Shown here: positions 24,582-35,677 of the stretch, piece by piece
Position numbering within the stretch: the first letter of the stretch is position 1
How the letters are laid out: every line of letters starts with the position of its first letter
Assembly: GCF_000226095.1 (NCBI RefSeq)
Contig: NC_016476.1
Location: 2,790,001 to 2,854,000 of the forward strand
Direction of reading: 5' to 3'
DNA: 64,000 nt
Source of the DNA: Thermothelomyces thermophilus ATCC 42464
Lineage: Eukaryota > Ascomycota > Sordariomycetes > Sordariales > Chaetomiaceae
Position numbers and translations under genes: made by a program
The notes under the pieces: generated by a model
Databases searched by the model: none
What the model saw: only the letters and a program-made list of their open reading frames with translations
Told to the model about the DNA's origin: nothing

Positions 24582-26578
24582 CATACTTAAGTAGACATTA
24601 TAGTAGATAGACTTACTAAAGTTATTTAGGTTATATTCCCTTTACTAATAGACAAGGGATTACCTAGTCTCTTTTTTAGTTATAACGTTATTAAATACCT
24701 TAAGCGTTTTAAAAAGGTTTATGAGATCTTTAGTAAAGATAATAGCGATAAGATCTCTTACTTTGAATAGTAGTATATAAACAATCTTCGGGAAATCCTA
24801 GACTAGTAGCTAGAGTTAAAGAAGAAGGATTAGGCTACTTTCGAAGCTATTATTAAGGAACGCTAGAAGTGGAATGACTCTCACTAGGAAACTTCTACTT
24901 AAGAGCTAGAGCGTCTTCTAGATTCCTAGTATATAGATTTGGCTAAGTCTATTTATAACTACCTAGAGTATGTTAACGTCCTACTTACCTAAGTACTAAA
25001 GAAGAAGAAAGCGGTCTATTAGTTATTAGCTATCTAAAAGGTATAGGATAGATTTCCCCTTGCTCTCTAGACTAGCCTTTAGGTCTATAAGAGGGGTGAT
25101 TCGTAGGCTGACGACATAGAGTAAGAAGACTTCTATAATTTTATATAGGAGTGTCTATATAAGGGAGTTAACGCTAGGTTAGTATACTATAAGTTAGATT
25201 TAAAAGGAGGAAAGGTCAAACTATAGGTAAGCTAGACTGTTAAGAAAAGTCCTTTGGCTCTCTAGGCATAGGAAAGTCCTTTAGGTTTGTCTGCCTAAAG
25301 GGACACTGCCTTTGATAAGATCGTCGACGGGCTTACGGATGCCTTATATAAGCTTTAGATCAACAAGGGCAAGGTTGGCTATAAATCCTCGGATAGGGGT
25401 AGGCGTTCCTATGACTAGACGGACGACCTGAGCGATGACGAGATCAAGGAAATCTAAACCTACCTATCGGCTACTTAAGAGTCTTAGTAAAAAAAGAAGA
25501 GTAGCGGATTCTAGCCGAGTTTAACCTCGGCTATACCTCGTAGCTACTACTACTATAGTGACTAGACGTACTTTGCCTATAGGTATCTAGTCCTAGTAAA
25601 GGATATTTATAATAGTCTTATCTATCGGCTCGGTTTTAAGTAGATCTTAGGTAAGAGAGATCTTACTCTTTTAGAAAGCTAGTAAGTCGAAATCCTTAGT
25701 AAAGATATAGCTATTATAGCTAATTAGGAGACCTAGTAGCATATTATTTACGTTTATACCTCTCTTTAGCTAGATCTTCTTAGTTAGAATCCATATTAAT
25801 GGTTTATAGAGAGTTACTAAAAGGAATATAGCTAGGAGTACTATCCGGATCTAAACCTTATTACTAATAAGGCCTTCCTTTAGTATACTAAAGGCTTATA
25901 CCTACTAGAAGTAATCGTAACCTCCCTTAATCGCCCTACTAACACTAAGAGAGTTTCCCTAGAGTTAATCTACAATTACACTAAGGCTAGGGAGATCAAT
26001 TTCTGGATAGATTGTAAGTAAGATAGATATATTCTTGTCTAATAGGTGAAACAGACGGCGTCTTAGGCGGACGACTCCGTTTTTGCCACCGATTGTAAAG
26101 GCTTACTAACGGACGTATTACGGTCTGACTAGATAGCGATATAAGCTTTTAATGCTATCAAGTTAGAGGTTAATAGTAAAGATATTTCTAATAAGGATAG
26201 TAATATAGTAATTATAGTATAGAGTACTACCTTTATAAAACGCCATTTTATAGAAATAGAAGATAAGCTAATATAGGATCTTATTAGGTGAGAGGGAACT
26301 AATAAAGTAAAGACTATTTAATTACCAAAAAGGAATATAGAAGCAAGAGGAACTAACTCTCTAGCTATAAGCTAGGGGGTTATAGCTACTACTAAGAAGG
26401 CTACTAATCTAGCTAGTAAGGGAGCTCTCCCCCTAGCTAGATAGAAACAAACTATTCGCTTCAGGGAATTAGAGAAATCGACTAAGGAAAATATAATCTA
26501 TAATATACTCTCTCTAGTTAGTAAGGCTCTTTAAGCGAAGATACTTACTATTGACAAGGTCTTAGGGATCTCCCTAGC

Positions 26579-27026
26579 TGTGACGAACCCAACTCAGACT
26601 TCTTCTGAAAGGGTCCAGACGGAGGTGGATTGGGCGGGACAAGCAGGCGGGTCGTCTGAGGGATTCGGTGAAGCCAAAGGGTTCACAACAACACTTAGAG
26701 TTGTCTCTCACAGTAATCAGCAATGCTTGGTATGAGTACTGTGATTGTGATTGTTACCACTGGTGAACTCCCAGAGTCCACCATAACGAGTGACTAGCTA
26801 GCTATATATACACAATTGTCTGTCCTTCTTCAATAGTTATCACCAGTACCACTTCTCCTTTCACTTCGTGATTCTGCGTTGTCGACGGTGACATGTTATT
26901 ATCACCAGTGAAGACCTTAGTCTTGGCGGTGATAATCTTCTGATTGGTCCGTCAAGTAATTGGCTGTCGGAATGTCCCGCGTCCTGGCTACAGCCTGCTA
27001 GGCCGCCCATGTGCTTATTCGTGACA
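26579..27026 (-). repeat. Solo LTR (U3 type II), nearly free of RIP, inserted in E
   Basis: 448 bp from TGTGACGAACCC to TTCGTGACA with perfect 5-bp target copies ctagc (26574-26578 and 27027-27031). There is no internal region. It keeps CAG, CAA, TGG and CACA runs that are TA-mutated in the full elements, so it is the best reference for the original LTR sequence. In element sense it has CCAAT motifs, a TATATATA box (from about 26805 on the plus strand) and the conserved R/U5 end. It probably arose by recombination between the LTRs of a type II element such as F. Confidence 0.96.
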
Positions 27027-30000
27027 CTAGCGTTTAAGAACACGCTAATTACTTTCCTTAAGTAGGATTATAAAAGTCCTTAGAAAGTAATCGAGTATAA
27101 GGGCTCGGCTATTCCCTTCCCTAATAAGCCGGCTTTATAAATAAGAGGGAGAGCGCTATAAGAGGTTAAGACATACCTTAGCTATCTAGGTAGATAGAGT
27201 AGCATTAAGGGAGAAGAGTCTATAATTACAGTTTCGGCATTTCTGGGGGTTACTAATGATAGCTAGTAGGCCGTCGTAACGGACGGTTTCTAAAGCGATT
27301 ACCTTATTAGATAGCGAGACTAGCTAGATTTGGAAGAAATCGAAACATCTTTCTAGGCTCTAATCCATACGCTCTCTACTAGCTAGAAGATCTAGATAGG
27401 TATACTTATATAGATATATATACTACTAATGCTCTATTATAACTTTAAGGATCTAAGGGGTAAGAAGGTACTTACTCTAATTAACACCAGATCTAATTAT
27501 AATATAATTACCCTTAGCCTAATATAGGGATACTATCTCCCTATATAGATGATGATGGTAATTTCCTAGGGTCTTTATAATAGTAGGCTGTTTACTAGGG
27601 AAACGGTTAATACGATGATCTTAGGGGCTGTCTCGATCTATAAGTATTTCTTTATTTTAGATAGAGATACTAGTAACTATTAAATCTTACTAGGTATACC
27701 ATTTATCTATAATATAAGCCTGATATTTAATTATAAAGCTGGCTATCTAGTTATAGCGAATATTATCGCTAAGAATAAATTAATTAAAGCGTTAATTATC
27801 TCGGATATTATAGCTAAAACGACGTTCGAAAGAAAACATTAACTTATAGGGGACGAACTCTAGCGTCTAGTCATAATAACTACTGCTACCCCCGTACTCG
27901 CCAGTATTTAAGATAGTAAAATTCTACTTAGATTTCTTAATGATCAGGCTAGTAAAGCCATTTTTAATATAATACTAAGAATTTCTTGCCTACCTCTTAT
28001 CGATGTACTTACTAAAGTTTCGACATTTTGTCTTATTAGATAGGACACTTCAAAATAGAGATACTAGAAAACAGAGGGCGAAACGGACGAGCCTGGCTGT
28101 CTAGATAGATAGAAAATGCTTAGGAAACTTACGTCAGAGGTTAGAAAAGGGTTATAGGAGGTATAGACGTTTACTATACGAAAGTCCGTAGCTAGAAAAG
28201 TTCACCCTATAGATATAGCCACTAGCGATAGTTTGGTACCTAATGGTGACCCTAACTAGTAGGAACGGTGCCTAGAGGAAGCTACTAAAAAGATAAAGTT
28301 TAGGTTAGAGTAGGATAGCTTTATTATACTACGGTTTTTAGACCTAGAGCCTAGGACGTAACTTACTACCGAACGGCTTAATATGCTACTTATATCTATA
28401 GGAAGCTTTCTATCTAACTAGGAGAAGGAACTCTTTATATAGGTCCTCTAGAACTAAGAGGCTACCCTAGCGTAGGATTTTACTAAATATAGGCAGATTT
28501 ACCCTGATATTATCCTTCCTTAGGTTATCCGGACTATTCCTTACATAGTATGGTAATCAAAGAGTATCCCTATCCTAAAGCCGTTAATGCCAAAGGTTAT
28601 TAACCTCCTAAAGTAGCAGATCTAGCGTAGGATTATTAAGTCTAGCTATAGGAGCTACTATAATAACTAGTTCCTAGTCCTTAAAAAGAATAGTAGTCTC
28701 TAGCTAATCAATAACGCCTAGAAAGCTAACGTTATAACTATATAGGATGTATTCGTACCACCGGCTATAGAAGAATTTAGTAAGGACTTTGGTGGTTATA
28801 AAGTTATCTCCCTCTTAGATCTGTTTTCTAGGTACGACCAAGTTAGCCTTGACGAAAGGAGCTAGGATCTTACTACCTTTTAAACGCCTATTAGCCTCTT
28901 CTAGATATATACCCTCCCTATAGGCGGAACGAACTCTATTACCTAGTTTTAGCGAGCGATGACCTAGATCTTCTAGAACCTAATTCCGGATATCTGTCGT
29001 GTTTACCTAGACGATATCTATATAAAGGGACTACGGTCTGACTATAACAGGGAAGAAGTTGCCCCTAGGTTGTGGAAGTTCGTAGTCGAACACCTCTAAA
29101 ACGTTAATATAGTTCTCCTAAACGCTAAACTTGCTAGAGCTACCATTATAGCTAGGAAATCCTAGTAGTACCGCCCGTAAGTAGTGTTACTTGGCTACCT
29201 CTATACACCCGAAGGGCGACTACCTAATAATGCTAAAGTTACGAAAATCCTTAAGTAGACTTCCTATTCGGATTTAAAGGATATTTGTACCTTCCTAGGG
29301 ATCGTTAGCTACTACCGGATCTAGATAAAGCACTTTGCTACTATTACTCGGCCGTTATACGACCTGATAAAAAAGAATGCCTATTAGGAATGGGGCCCTA
29401 CTTAATAGCAAGCTATAAAGGAACTCTAAACTCGAATGACCACTGCCCTAGTCCTCGTACTACTTGTTTTTGATGACCCTAGATATAGTTAGATATACCT
29501 GATGACCGATGTAAGTCTTTTCGGTTAGGGAGGAGTCATTAAACAAGTCGGCCCTAACAAAAAGAGGTACCTATACCGGTTTAAGAGTAGGATATAGTCT
29601 AAGGCAGAGAAACGGTATGACCCTATCAAACGGGAGCTCCGTAGACTACTCTTCCTATTGAAACGTTTCTAATAGTACCTCTTTAGCGTTCACTTTATCG
29701 TAGAAACAGACGCTCTTGTCCTAGTTTACTAGTTAAACGGTACGGCTAGTAATGTACCTAGAGCCTTAATAATACAGTAGATCGTATAGATTTAGCTGTT
29801 TAACTTTAAAGTTAAGCATATTCTAGGTTCTAAAAATGCTATTACTAATAGGCTTTCGTAGAAGCCTTCTAGTCTATTTAACCAAATAGAAAAAGCAAAC
29901 AAAGAGGATATTGATGATTAGGTTAACGTATAAATCTATACTAACCGTATTAGCGATCCTTCTAAACCTATAGACCCGAACCTTAAGGAAGGATACTCTA

Positions 30001-31550
30001 AATACTCTAGAGCTATCGTATAGTACTTGGCTACTCTAGAAAAACCTATGGCCATCCGACCACACTAGCGGTAACGTCTGTTTAAGAAGGAAGCGCTTAA
30101 ATATTTAGTAGATAAGGGCTATCTGTTCCTTTGGCTAGTAAACGATACCTAGAATCTTTACCATATAGTAGATACCTTAGAAGAAAGGCAACGAATTTTC
30201 TAGGCTTGCTACGATAAGATAGGCTATAAGGGTGGAGAAGCTACTTACTAGAGGGTTACTAACTATTATTACTAGAAGGGAATGTACGCTAACATAGCAG
30301 AGTAGATTTGTACCTACCTAGAGTATTAGGCATAGGATGCTAAAAGATTTAAGGAGGTACATTTATATTCGGAACCTTCTCTAATCCTATTTACGAAATG
30401 GTACTTAGATATCTAGTTTATGCCCTCTAACCAGGGGGAGAAGCCTTATTTCCTCCTCGAGGTACGTAACGATCTTATAGGATTTATAGAAGCTGAAGTC
30501 CTACCTAACAAATTAGCTAGAGCGGTAAAGAACTTTATTAACTATAATATTTTTCTTCGTTAGGAACTCCTAATAGTTATAGTCGTTAATAGGGGATCTA
30601 AATTTAAAGGGGAAGTAAAAGCTATCCTAGAGGAACTAGGGGTAAAATGTATTATTATTTCTCCCTATAACTCTAGGGCTAACAATATTAATAAGGCTAG
30701 ATATATACCTATTATAGCTACCCTAGCAAAGATAACCGTAAAGATTAGAAAGAACTAGTAACAGCTTCTTCCCTACGTCCTATATACTGACCGTACTACC
30801 GTTCGAAATAGCTATAGCCGCTTACCCTTTAACCTTATCTATAACTACGATCCTATCAGCCCAATCGAAAACGATATTCCTACCTAGCGAATTCTTTACT
30901 AAGACTCTATAGCCATCTAATTAGACAGAGAAAATCAAGTAGAAGCCCGTCTACAATTATTAGAACCCTATACTAAGGTACTACTTAATATAGAATTCGA
31001 TCTAGAAGTTACCGCTAAAAAAGTTACTAAAGCTAGACGAAAAATGGCTAAACGCTAAAACGAAGCCTACTACTATAAATTTAGAGCCGAGAATACCTAA
31101 GTCAAGGTAGGCGATCTTATTCTAGTATATAATAACATTCGGCAGATCGATATAAGCTCGTTTTGAAAACTCTAATACTAGTGGCATAGTCCGTACTAGG
31201 TCCGGGAAGTCAGGAACAGAAATACCTATTACCTAGAGACTCTTGACGGTATGACTATATAGATACTATATTCTGTAAACTGTATTAAGAAGTTTTTTAA
31301 GCGGGATAGAGTTTAGCTTAAAGCCGACAGATCTGACAGTTTTCTAGGCAAGCAGAACCCCTAGAACTAGGAAGTAGGTTCTTTGCTACCGGAAGCACTT
31401 AAAGAAGTGGTAGTAGAAGAGGAAGCTCCTAGACAAACTAGGTAACTATAACTAAGCGACCGACTTACTAGATCTAAAGCCTAAGAGTAACGACAGCAAC
31501 GACAGGAGCTTATAGTCAAACTGACTAGAGGGAAACTACCTAGATTTTGA

Positions 31551-32104
31551 CCTTCGAGCTATTAATAGAAGTACAAGTTAACCCCGTTTGATTTTACTTC
31601 TATTTACTCTTTACTACCTAAACCCCTAATTACCCCTTTTCTATACTACCTTTACCTCTTTTCCCTAACTCCCTAATTCCCTACCTATAAACGCCGTTTA
31701 CCCTATTTATAAGCTACCTATTAATTCCTAACTATACTATCTAAATCTGTTGAAATTAGAGAGCTCTTTTTCTACGTTACTAGCTAGATATTCTTTAGCT
31801 AGCTATTAAGGTCAAATTTGGCCTAACCTGTAAGTCAAGGGTTAGGATCTTAGGAGCTATCGTTAACTATATCTTCTTATAAGCACTTCTTGTCACTCTA
31901 GTAGCAGTTTCCGTACCATCCATCTAGGACAGGACCTATTAAAATATAGCTATAGAATGGTCATATAGCGTAGATGGTGATAGGCTTCTTGTTCCTTAGA
32001 GGGGTGACCTTAGTTATCGACCTTTGGTAGGACTATTTATAGGCCTAGTACGGTGCCGGATTCCTATATCCCTGATTAGCTCTTCTTCTGACTAGAGGGA
32101 GGAA
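31551..32104. other. 3' flank of E, mutated, no confident gene
   Basis: AT-rich, pyrimidine-rich start (31580-31720), then sequence in which the minus-strand frame of Y may continue in another frame. TGTTGAAATTAGAGAGC at 31750 could be an LTR start, but no partner copy is in the window, so this is not called. Confidence 0.4.
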
Positions 32105-32660
32105 GTTATTCTTATATGTCCCTAAATACCTGGATGAACAACCTAAGAACTTAGGCCTAGTAGGTAACTATAGTGTGAATCTACCGACTAAATAGACCAC
32201 TATTATTGATTTCCGCGAAAACCGGGTGTAACCGCTTTGCCAGAGCTCCCTTATGGGTATAGAAGAATTCTATATAGGTAGGAGCAAGTCTTAGGATTCC
32301 AAATATCTGCTCTAAGGCGTCAGGATTAGGGTTTAGCTCCTAGCAAATGTATAGGACTACCTATATCTTAGGGTGCTTAATAAAGAAGAATCTATAGTAC
32401 AAAAGGAATAATTCGTACTAGTACTATATTAAGGCTACCTCTAGGTAATCTAAAGGCATTAAGGGATCTTCTAGGTAAGCTACTCTCACTACCTATATAA
32501 ACTTAGGAGGTACTAGGAACCGATTATCCTAGGTAGTCGTCAAATCTACCGGCCGGTTAGTTATCAAGGGAAGTATAGGCTTAGTATTTTTGTCGATTTC
32601 TACGTCTTCCTAGACAGAGGATTTATATCTCCAGCGCTTAACTCTTTTGGTAGATATAGT
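32105..32660 (-). pseudogene. Y: unrecognised minus-strand reading frame behind E, RIP-degraded
   Basis: About 185 codons of protein-like sequence on the minus strand with TAG/TAA interruptions only. It starts near KRWRYKSS (about 32650) and includes EIDKNTKPILPL, YYRFFFIKHPKIQVVLYI, QELNPNPDALEQIFGILRL and GALAKRLHPVFAEINN. It then loses its frame near 32110. I do not recognise the family. It is convergent with the E polyprotein, the same arrangement as the antisense gene of the chromoviruses, but no Cys cluster is visible. RIP damage implies that it was repeated, so it probably belongs to a mobile element. Confidence 0.5.
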
Positions 32661-32893
32661 GGTCGAACTTACTTACGGGAGCTTATAACAAGTTCAAAGG
32701 GGAAGTAATATAGGAAGAAGTAGTACTAGCCGTCTAAGTAGAGGAAGACGATTATAAGCAAGAGTTAGTTAGAAAGGTAGAAAAGCAGGAAGAAGTTTAA
32801 AGAGAAATAGGGGATACTTATCCTTTAAACGTTTAATAGTTAAGGTACTAAAACTACTAGACTTCTATTTAAAGAAGGCACGCCTAGGCTAGA

Positions 32894-32986
32894 ATAACCT
32901 ATTATATAATAGGTTATACTCCTTTATTATTACGAGATAAAATATAAGTCAAGGTCATTCTTTAAGATTATAATAAAGAATGACCT
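32894..32986. other. Two strong palindromes between Y and Z
   Basis: A perfect 24-bp palindrome (32894-32917, half-site ATAACCTATTAT) is followed by a 13-bp inverted repeat AGGTCATTCTTTA (32952-32964 / 32974-32986, loop 9). They lie in the gap between minus-strand Y and plus-strand Z. They could be regulator sites, a hairpin or remnants of element ends. Confidence 0.7.
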
Positions 32987-33091
32987 AGTTATATAGGGGC
33001 TAATATAGTTATCTATTAGATAGCACTAGAACTAGTAAATATAGCCTAGAATAGCTAGATAAGGAAGGTGTCTAGGAGGAACTAGAAAGTC

Positions 33092-33099
33092 TATAAATA
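33092..33099 (+). promoter_or_regulatory. TATA box candidate upstream of Z
   Basis: TATAAATA lies 89 bp before the ATG at 33188 and is followed by a CT-rich stretch (33113-33135), a common layout in fungal core promoters. Confidence 0.5.
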
Positions 33100-33636
33100 C
33101 CCCTAACTTAACCTTCTTCTCCTTTCTCTTTTCTATAACTAATAACTATAAACTACAAATCGCCAATTTACAAAAACGCTAAATAAAATGTCTTCTCTAC
33201 CTAGTCAGATAGCTAGGTACTATTAGGCAAGTATTCTACTAAGCGATTCTTTTCTAAATGTTGGTAGTCTAGGTTTTAAGCGACTCTATGTAAGTCTCCC
33301 GATGGAAAACATATATAGGGACAACGTTAGAGAGTTAGATCGAAGAAGAAGAGAAGGATTAGTTCCTCTCCCTCTGACTAGAAGGCCAAACTAACCAAGT
33401 ACAGGACTACCTTTACTCCTTCTAGGAGAGGACCCTAAAACTCCAAGACTCTTTCTTTAGTACCTCCTTACGACTTAGGTTCCAAGGGAAGAAATCGCTA
33501 ACTACCTAGGGAGCGGCAATACCTAGAAGCTCTTTAATGAACTATATACTAGGCCTATTTCCTACCCTAGGGAAGTAGTAGCTAGAAGGCTAAAATAGCT
33601 TACAAGTCCTAGTCTTAAGACTAATGAGTAGATCGT

Positions 33637-34084
33637 TATTACAGATAAGCACATAGACGGTCCGGCAGGCTACAGCCAGGACGTAGGACATTCTAATAGC
33701 TAATTACTTAACAGACCAATTAGAAGACTATCATTACCAAGACTAAGGTCTTCACTAGTGATAATAACATATCACTATCGATAATACAGAATCATAGAGT
33801 AAAAGGAGAAATGGTACTAGTAATAACTATTAAAGAGGGACAGATAATTATATATATATAGCTAGCTAGTCACTTGTTATAATAGACTCTAGGAGTTTAC
33901 TAGTAATAGCAACCTATAATTATAGTACTTATACCAAGCATCGCTAACTACTATAAGAGATAACTCTAGTATTATTATAAACTCTTTAGCTTCACCAAAT
34001 CCCTTAGACGACCTATACGCTTGTCCCACTTAATTTACTTCTATCTAAACCCTTTTAGAAGAAGTCTAAGTTAGGTTTATCATA
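33637..34084 (+). repeat. 5' LTR of element F (U3 type II)
   Basis: 448 bp, starting TATTACAGATAAG (mutated TGTCACGGATAAG), ending GGTTTATCATA. Same type as B and the solo LTR. Confidence 0.95.
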
Positions 34085-34463
34085 CGTTGCTATTACTCCC
34101 ATTGTTCTATTATAGCTTAGAATAGAGATAATTTTAACCTTGATATCGATATAGCTACTAACGTTACAGCCGAATAGCTGCTTGCCTAGCTTGATCAACT
34201 CTAGTAGCAGATCTAGGAGTTAGACTAGAGAGATAAGGTTACTTAAACTTAGATTAAGAAACTCGAGAACGGCGAAAAGCACTTGTAGAAGCTAGTTAAC
34301 GAGGCCTATACTAAAATTAAGGCACTCGAAGGCGCTAAAGCGAGCTATATTAAGGTCGAACTACCTAGTAAATACAGAGGAACTAAGGAGGATCTTATAG
34401 GATTCCTAACGAACCTCTAATCCTACTTCTAGCTTAATAACGATAAATTTCTAGACAATAAAG

Positions 34464-34890
34464 TGTGACGAACCCAACTCAGACTTCTTCTAAAAGGGTC
34501 CAGACGAAGGTGAATTGAGCGGGACAAGCAGGCAGGTCGTCTAAGGGATTCGGTGAAGCCAAAGGGTTTATAACAATACTAGAGTTGTCTCTCATAGTAA
34601 TTAGCAATGCTTAATATAAGTACTATGATTATGATTGTTACCACTGGTAAACTCCTAGAGTCTACTATAACGAGTGACTATTTATATGTATATATACTCC
34701 TAGGATCACTAGTAGTCGTAGTAATCATTTATACTAGCTTACCTAGCTCATATCGTAAGCTAGTGATCCTCTATTAGGATCATTTCTTGCTAAGCGTGAT
34801 CCCGTCCTGATTGGTCTATCATTCCTTCGGCTTGATTGGCCCGTTCGTGCCAGTGGCTTAGGCAGCATCTATATATATATTTCCATGACA
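34464..34890 (-). repeat. 3' LTR of element G (U3 type IIIb)
   Basis: 427 bp, TGTGACGAACCC to TTCCATGACA; pyrimidine complement of the polypurine tract follows at 34896-34904. U3 shares its ends with D but carries its own centre (AGCTTACCTAGCTCATATCG region), as in H. Confidence 0.95.
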
Positions 34891-35016
34891 CGATGCCCTC
34901 CCTCCGAGGCTTTCGACCCGAAAGCCCTCTTTTAGGCCGTTTCAAATAGCGCTAACATCCTTTCCACGTATACCTTGTAATTTTTCCCTTTTCCCATACT
35001 GCTAGTGACTAACAAA

Positions 35017-35677
35017 ATAGCAGATCGTGTTTCTAAGCACCGATCCTCGAAATCCCAATAGCGTGCCACGCTTGCTTCTTTTATTAATTCTTCTAGTATA
35101 GACGTCATACCGTGTTTATAGTGTTTTAAGCAGAACTTGGCTTATCGTATGGCGTCAGGCTCTTCTCGCTATAGCAAGTGTATATGTCGGGGTCGTTCTT
35201 GCGATAGTTCCGACGTAGCGTCTACTTATTTGTAACCTAGTTTATTACCTTAATGTTCGTAGCTAATTCTTTATAATAATAAAGATTATATCCAAATAAA
35301 AGTATATAGAACAAGAAGAGGCTGATGCCGAAGAGGCCCTTTTTGTCCTTTAGACTTAACTTTAGACGGCTATCGGTCGATTAGCTCGTCTTTATCGCTA
35401 GAAACGTTTCTTGAAGGAGCGGGGTTCCGAGCTATTTCGTCGAGGTATATAGTCTCTAGAGGAAATAGAGGCGGAAGAACGGAGGGTACGAGAGTCCGAA
35501 GCACGTGTTATTAGTAATATACGGTCCTAGGGTGCTAACGTCCCGTTTGACTAGTCTTCTTTAGGCCTGGATTTGTCGGAGGCCGACTTGGCCGTTTTGT
35601 CTAAGCTAGTGCCTACGGTCGATCCGGGTTCTGCTAGTAGAACTATTCTAGTTTCTTAGGGCAGTTCAAGTTCTTGA
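35017..35677 (+). pseudogene. Antisense Zn2Cys6-like + coiled-coil gene of element G
   Basis: Opposite strand to pol of G, starting 127 bp from the LTR. The start codon is ATA (35017-35019), probably mutated ATG. Codons 33/36/43/52/55/62 are C,C,Y,Y,C,C with exact C-x2-C-x6-C-x8-C-x2-C-x6-C spacing. The second half is in another frame: YIEQEEADAEEALFVL, LKERGSELFRRG, LEEIEAEERRVRESEARV, highly charged and probably coiled coil. Then DLAVLSKLVPTVDPGS and TGA at 35675-35677. The frame change near 35225-35295 matches the intron position in D and B, but the splice sites are not clear here (GTAACC at 35232 is a candidate donor). It overlaps the end of pol by 65 bp. Confidence 0.68.

Larger units (their letters stand above)
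16640..31550 (+). pseudogene. gag-pol polyprotein of element E in one reading frame, RIP-degraded
   Basis: After removing D and the solo LTR (each insertion plus one target copy keeps the frame), one frame of about 6.9 kb runs from the 5' boundary to TGA at 31548-31550, ending LPRF. Gag region up to about 26570; protease-like TRSNYNIITLS (near 27490, Asp and Gly mutated). RT with FSRYDQVSLDE (about 28830) and YLDDIY (29004-29018). RNase H with ETDALVLVYQLNG (about 29705). Integrase zinc-binding and catalytic regions about 30150-30900. A KVGDLILVYNN segment (about 31100) resembles the end of integrases. I see no chromodomain. Nearly all internal stops are TAG or TAA, while the terminal stop is TGA. 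That it encodes a single polyprotein is inferred from the constant frame. Confidence 0.8.
16640..32660 (+). mobile_element. Element E: second Ty3/gypsy lineage, interrupted by D and a solo LTR
   Basis: Plus-strand retroelement unlike A-D and F-H in sequence and layout. Its coding frame runs in pieces 16640-17080, 24587-26578 and 27032-31550, separated by D (target site cgtac/catac) and a solo LTR (ctagc/ctagc). Behind the stop lies minus-strand frame Y, which may be part of the element. I could not find its LTRs. The 5' side abuts LINE sequence and may be truncated. Confidence 0.78.

Noticed and set aside
26861-27043. 60-codon frame across the solo LTR
   Set aside because: It runs over the LTR end into the flank and has no counterpart in the other type II LTRs.
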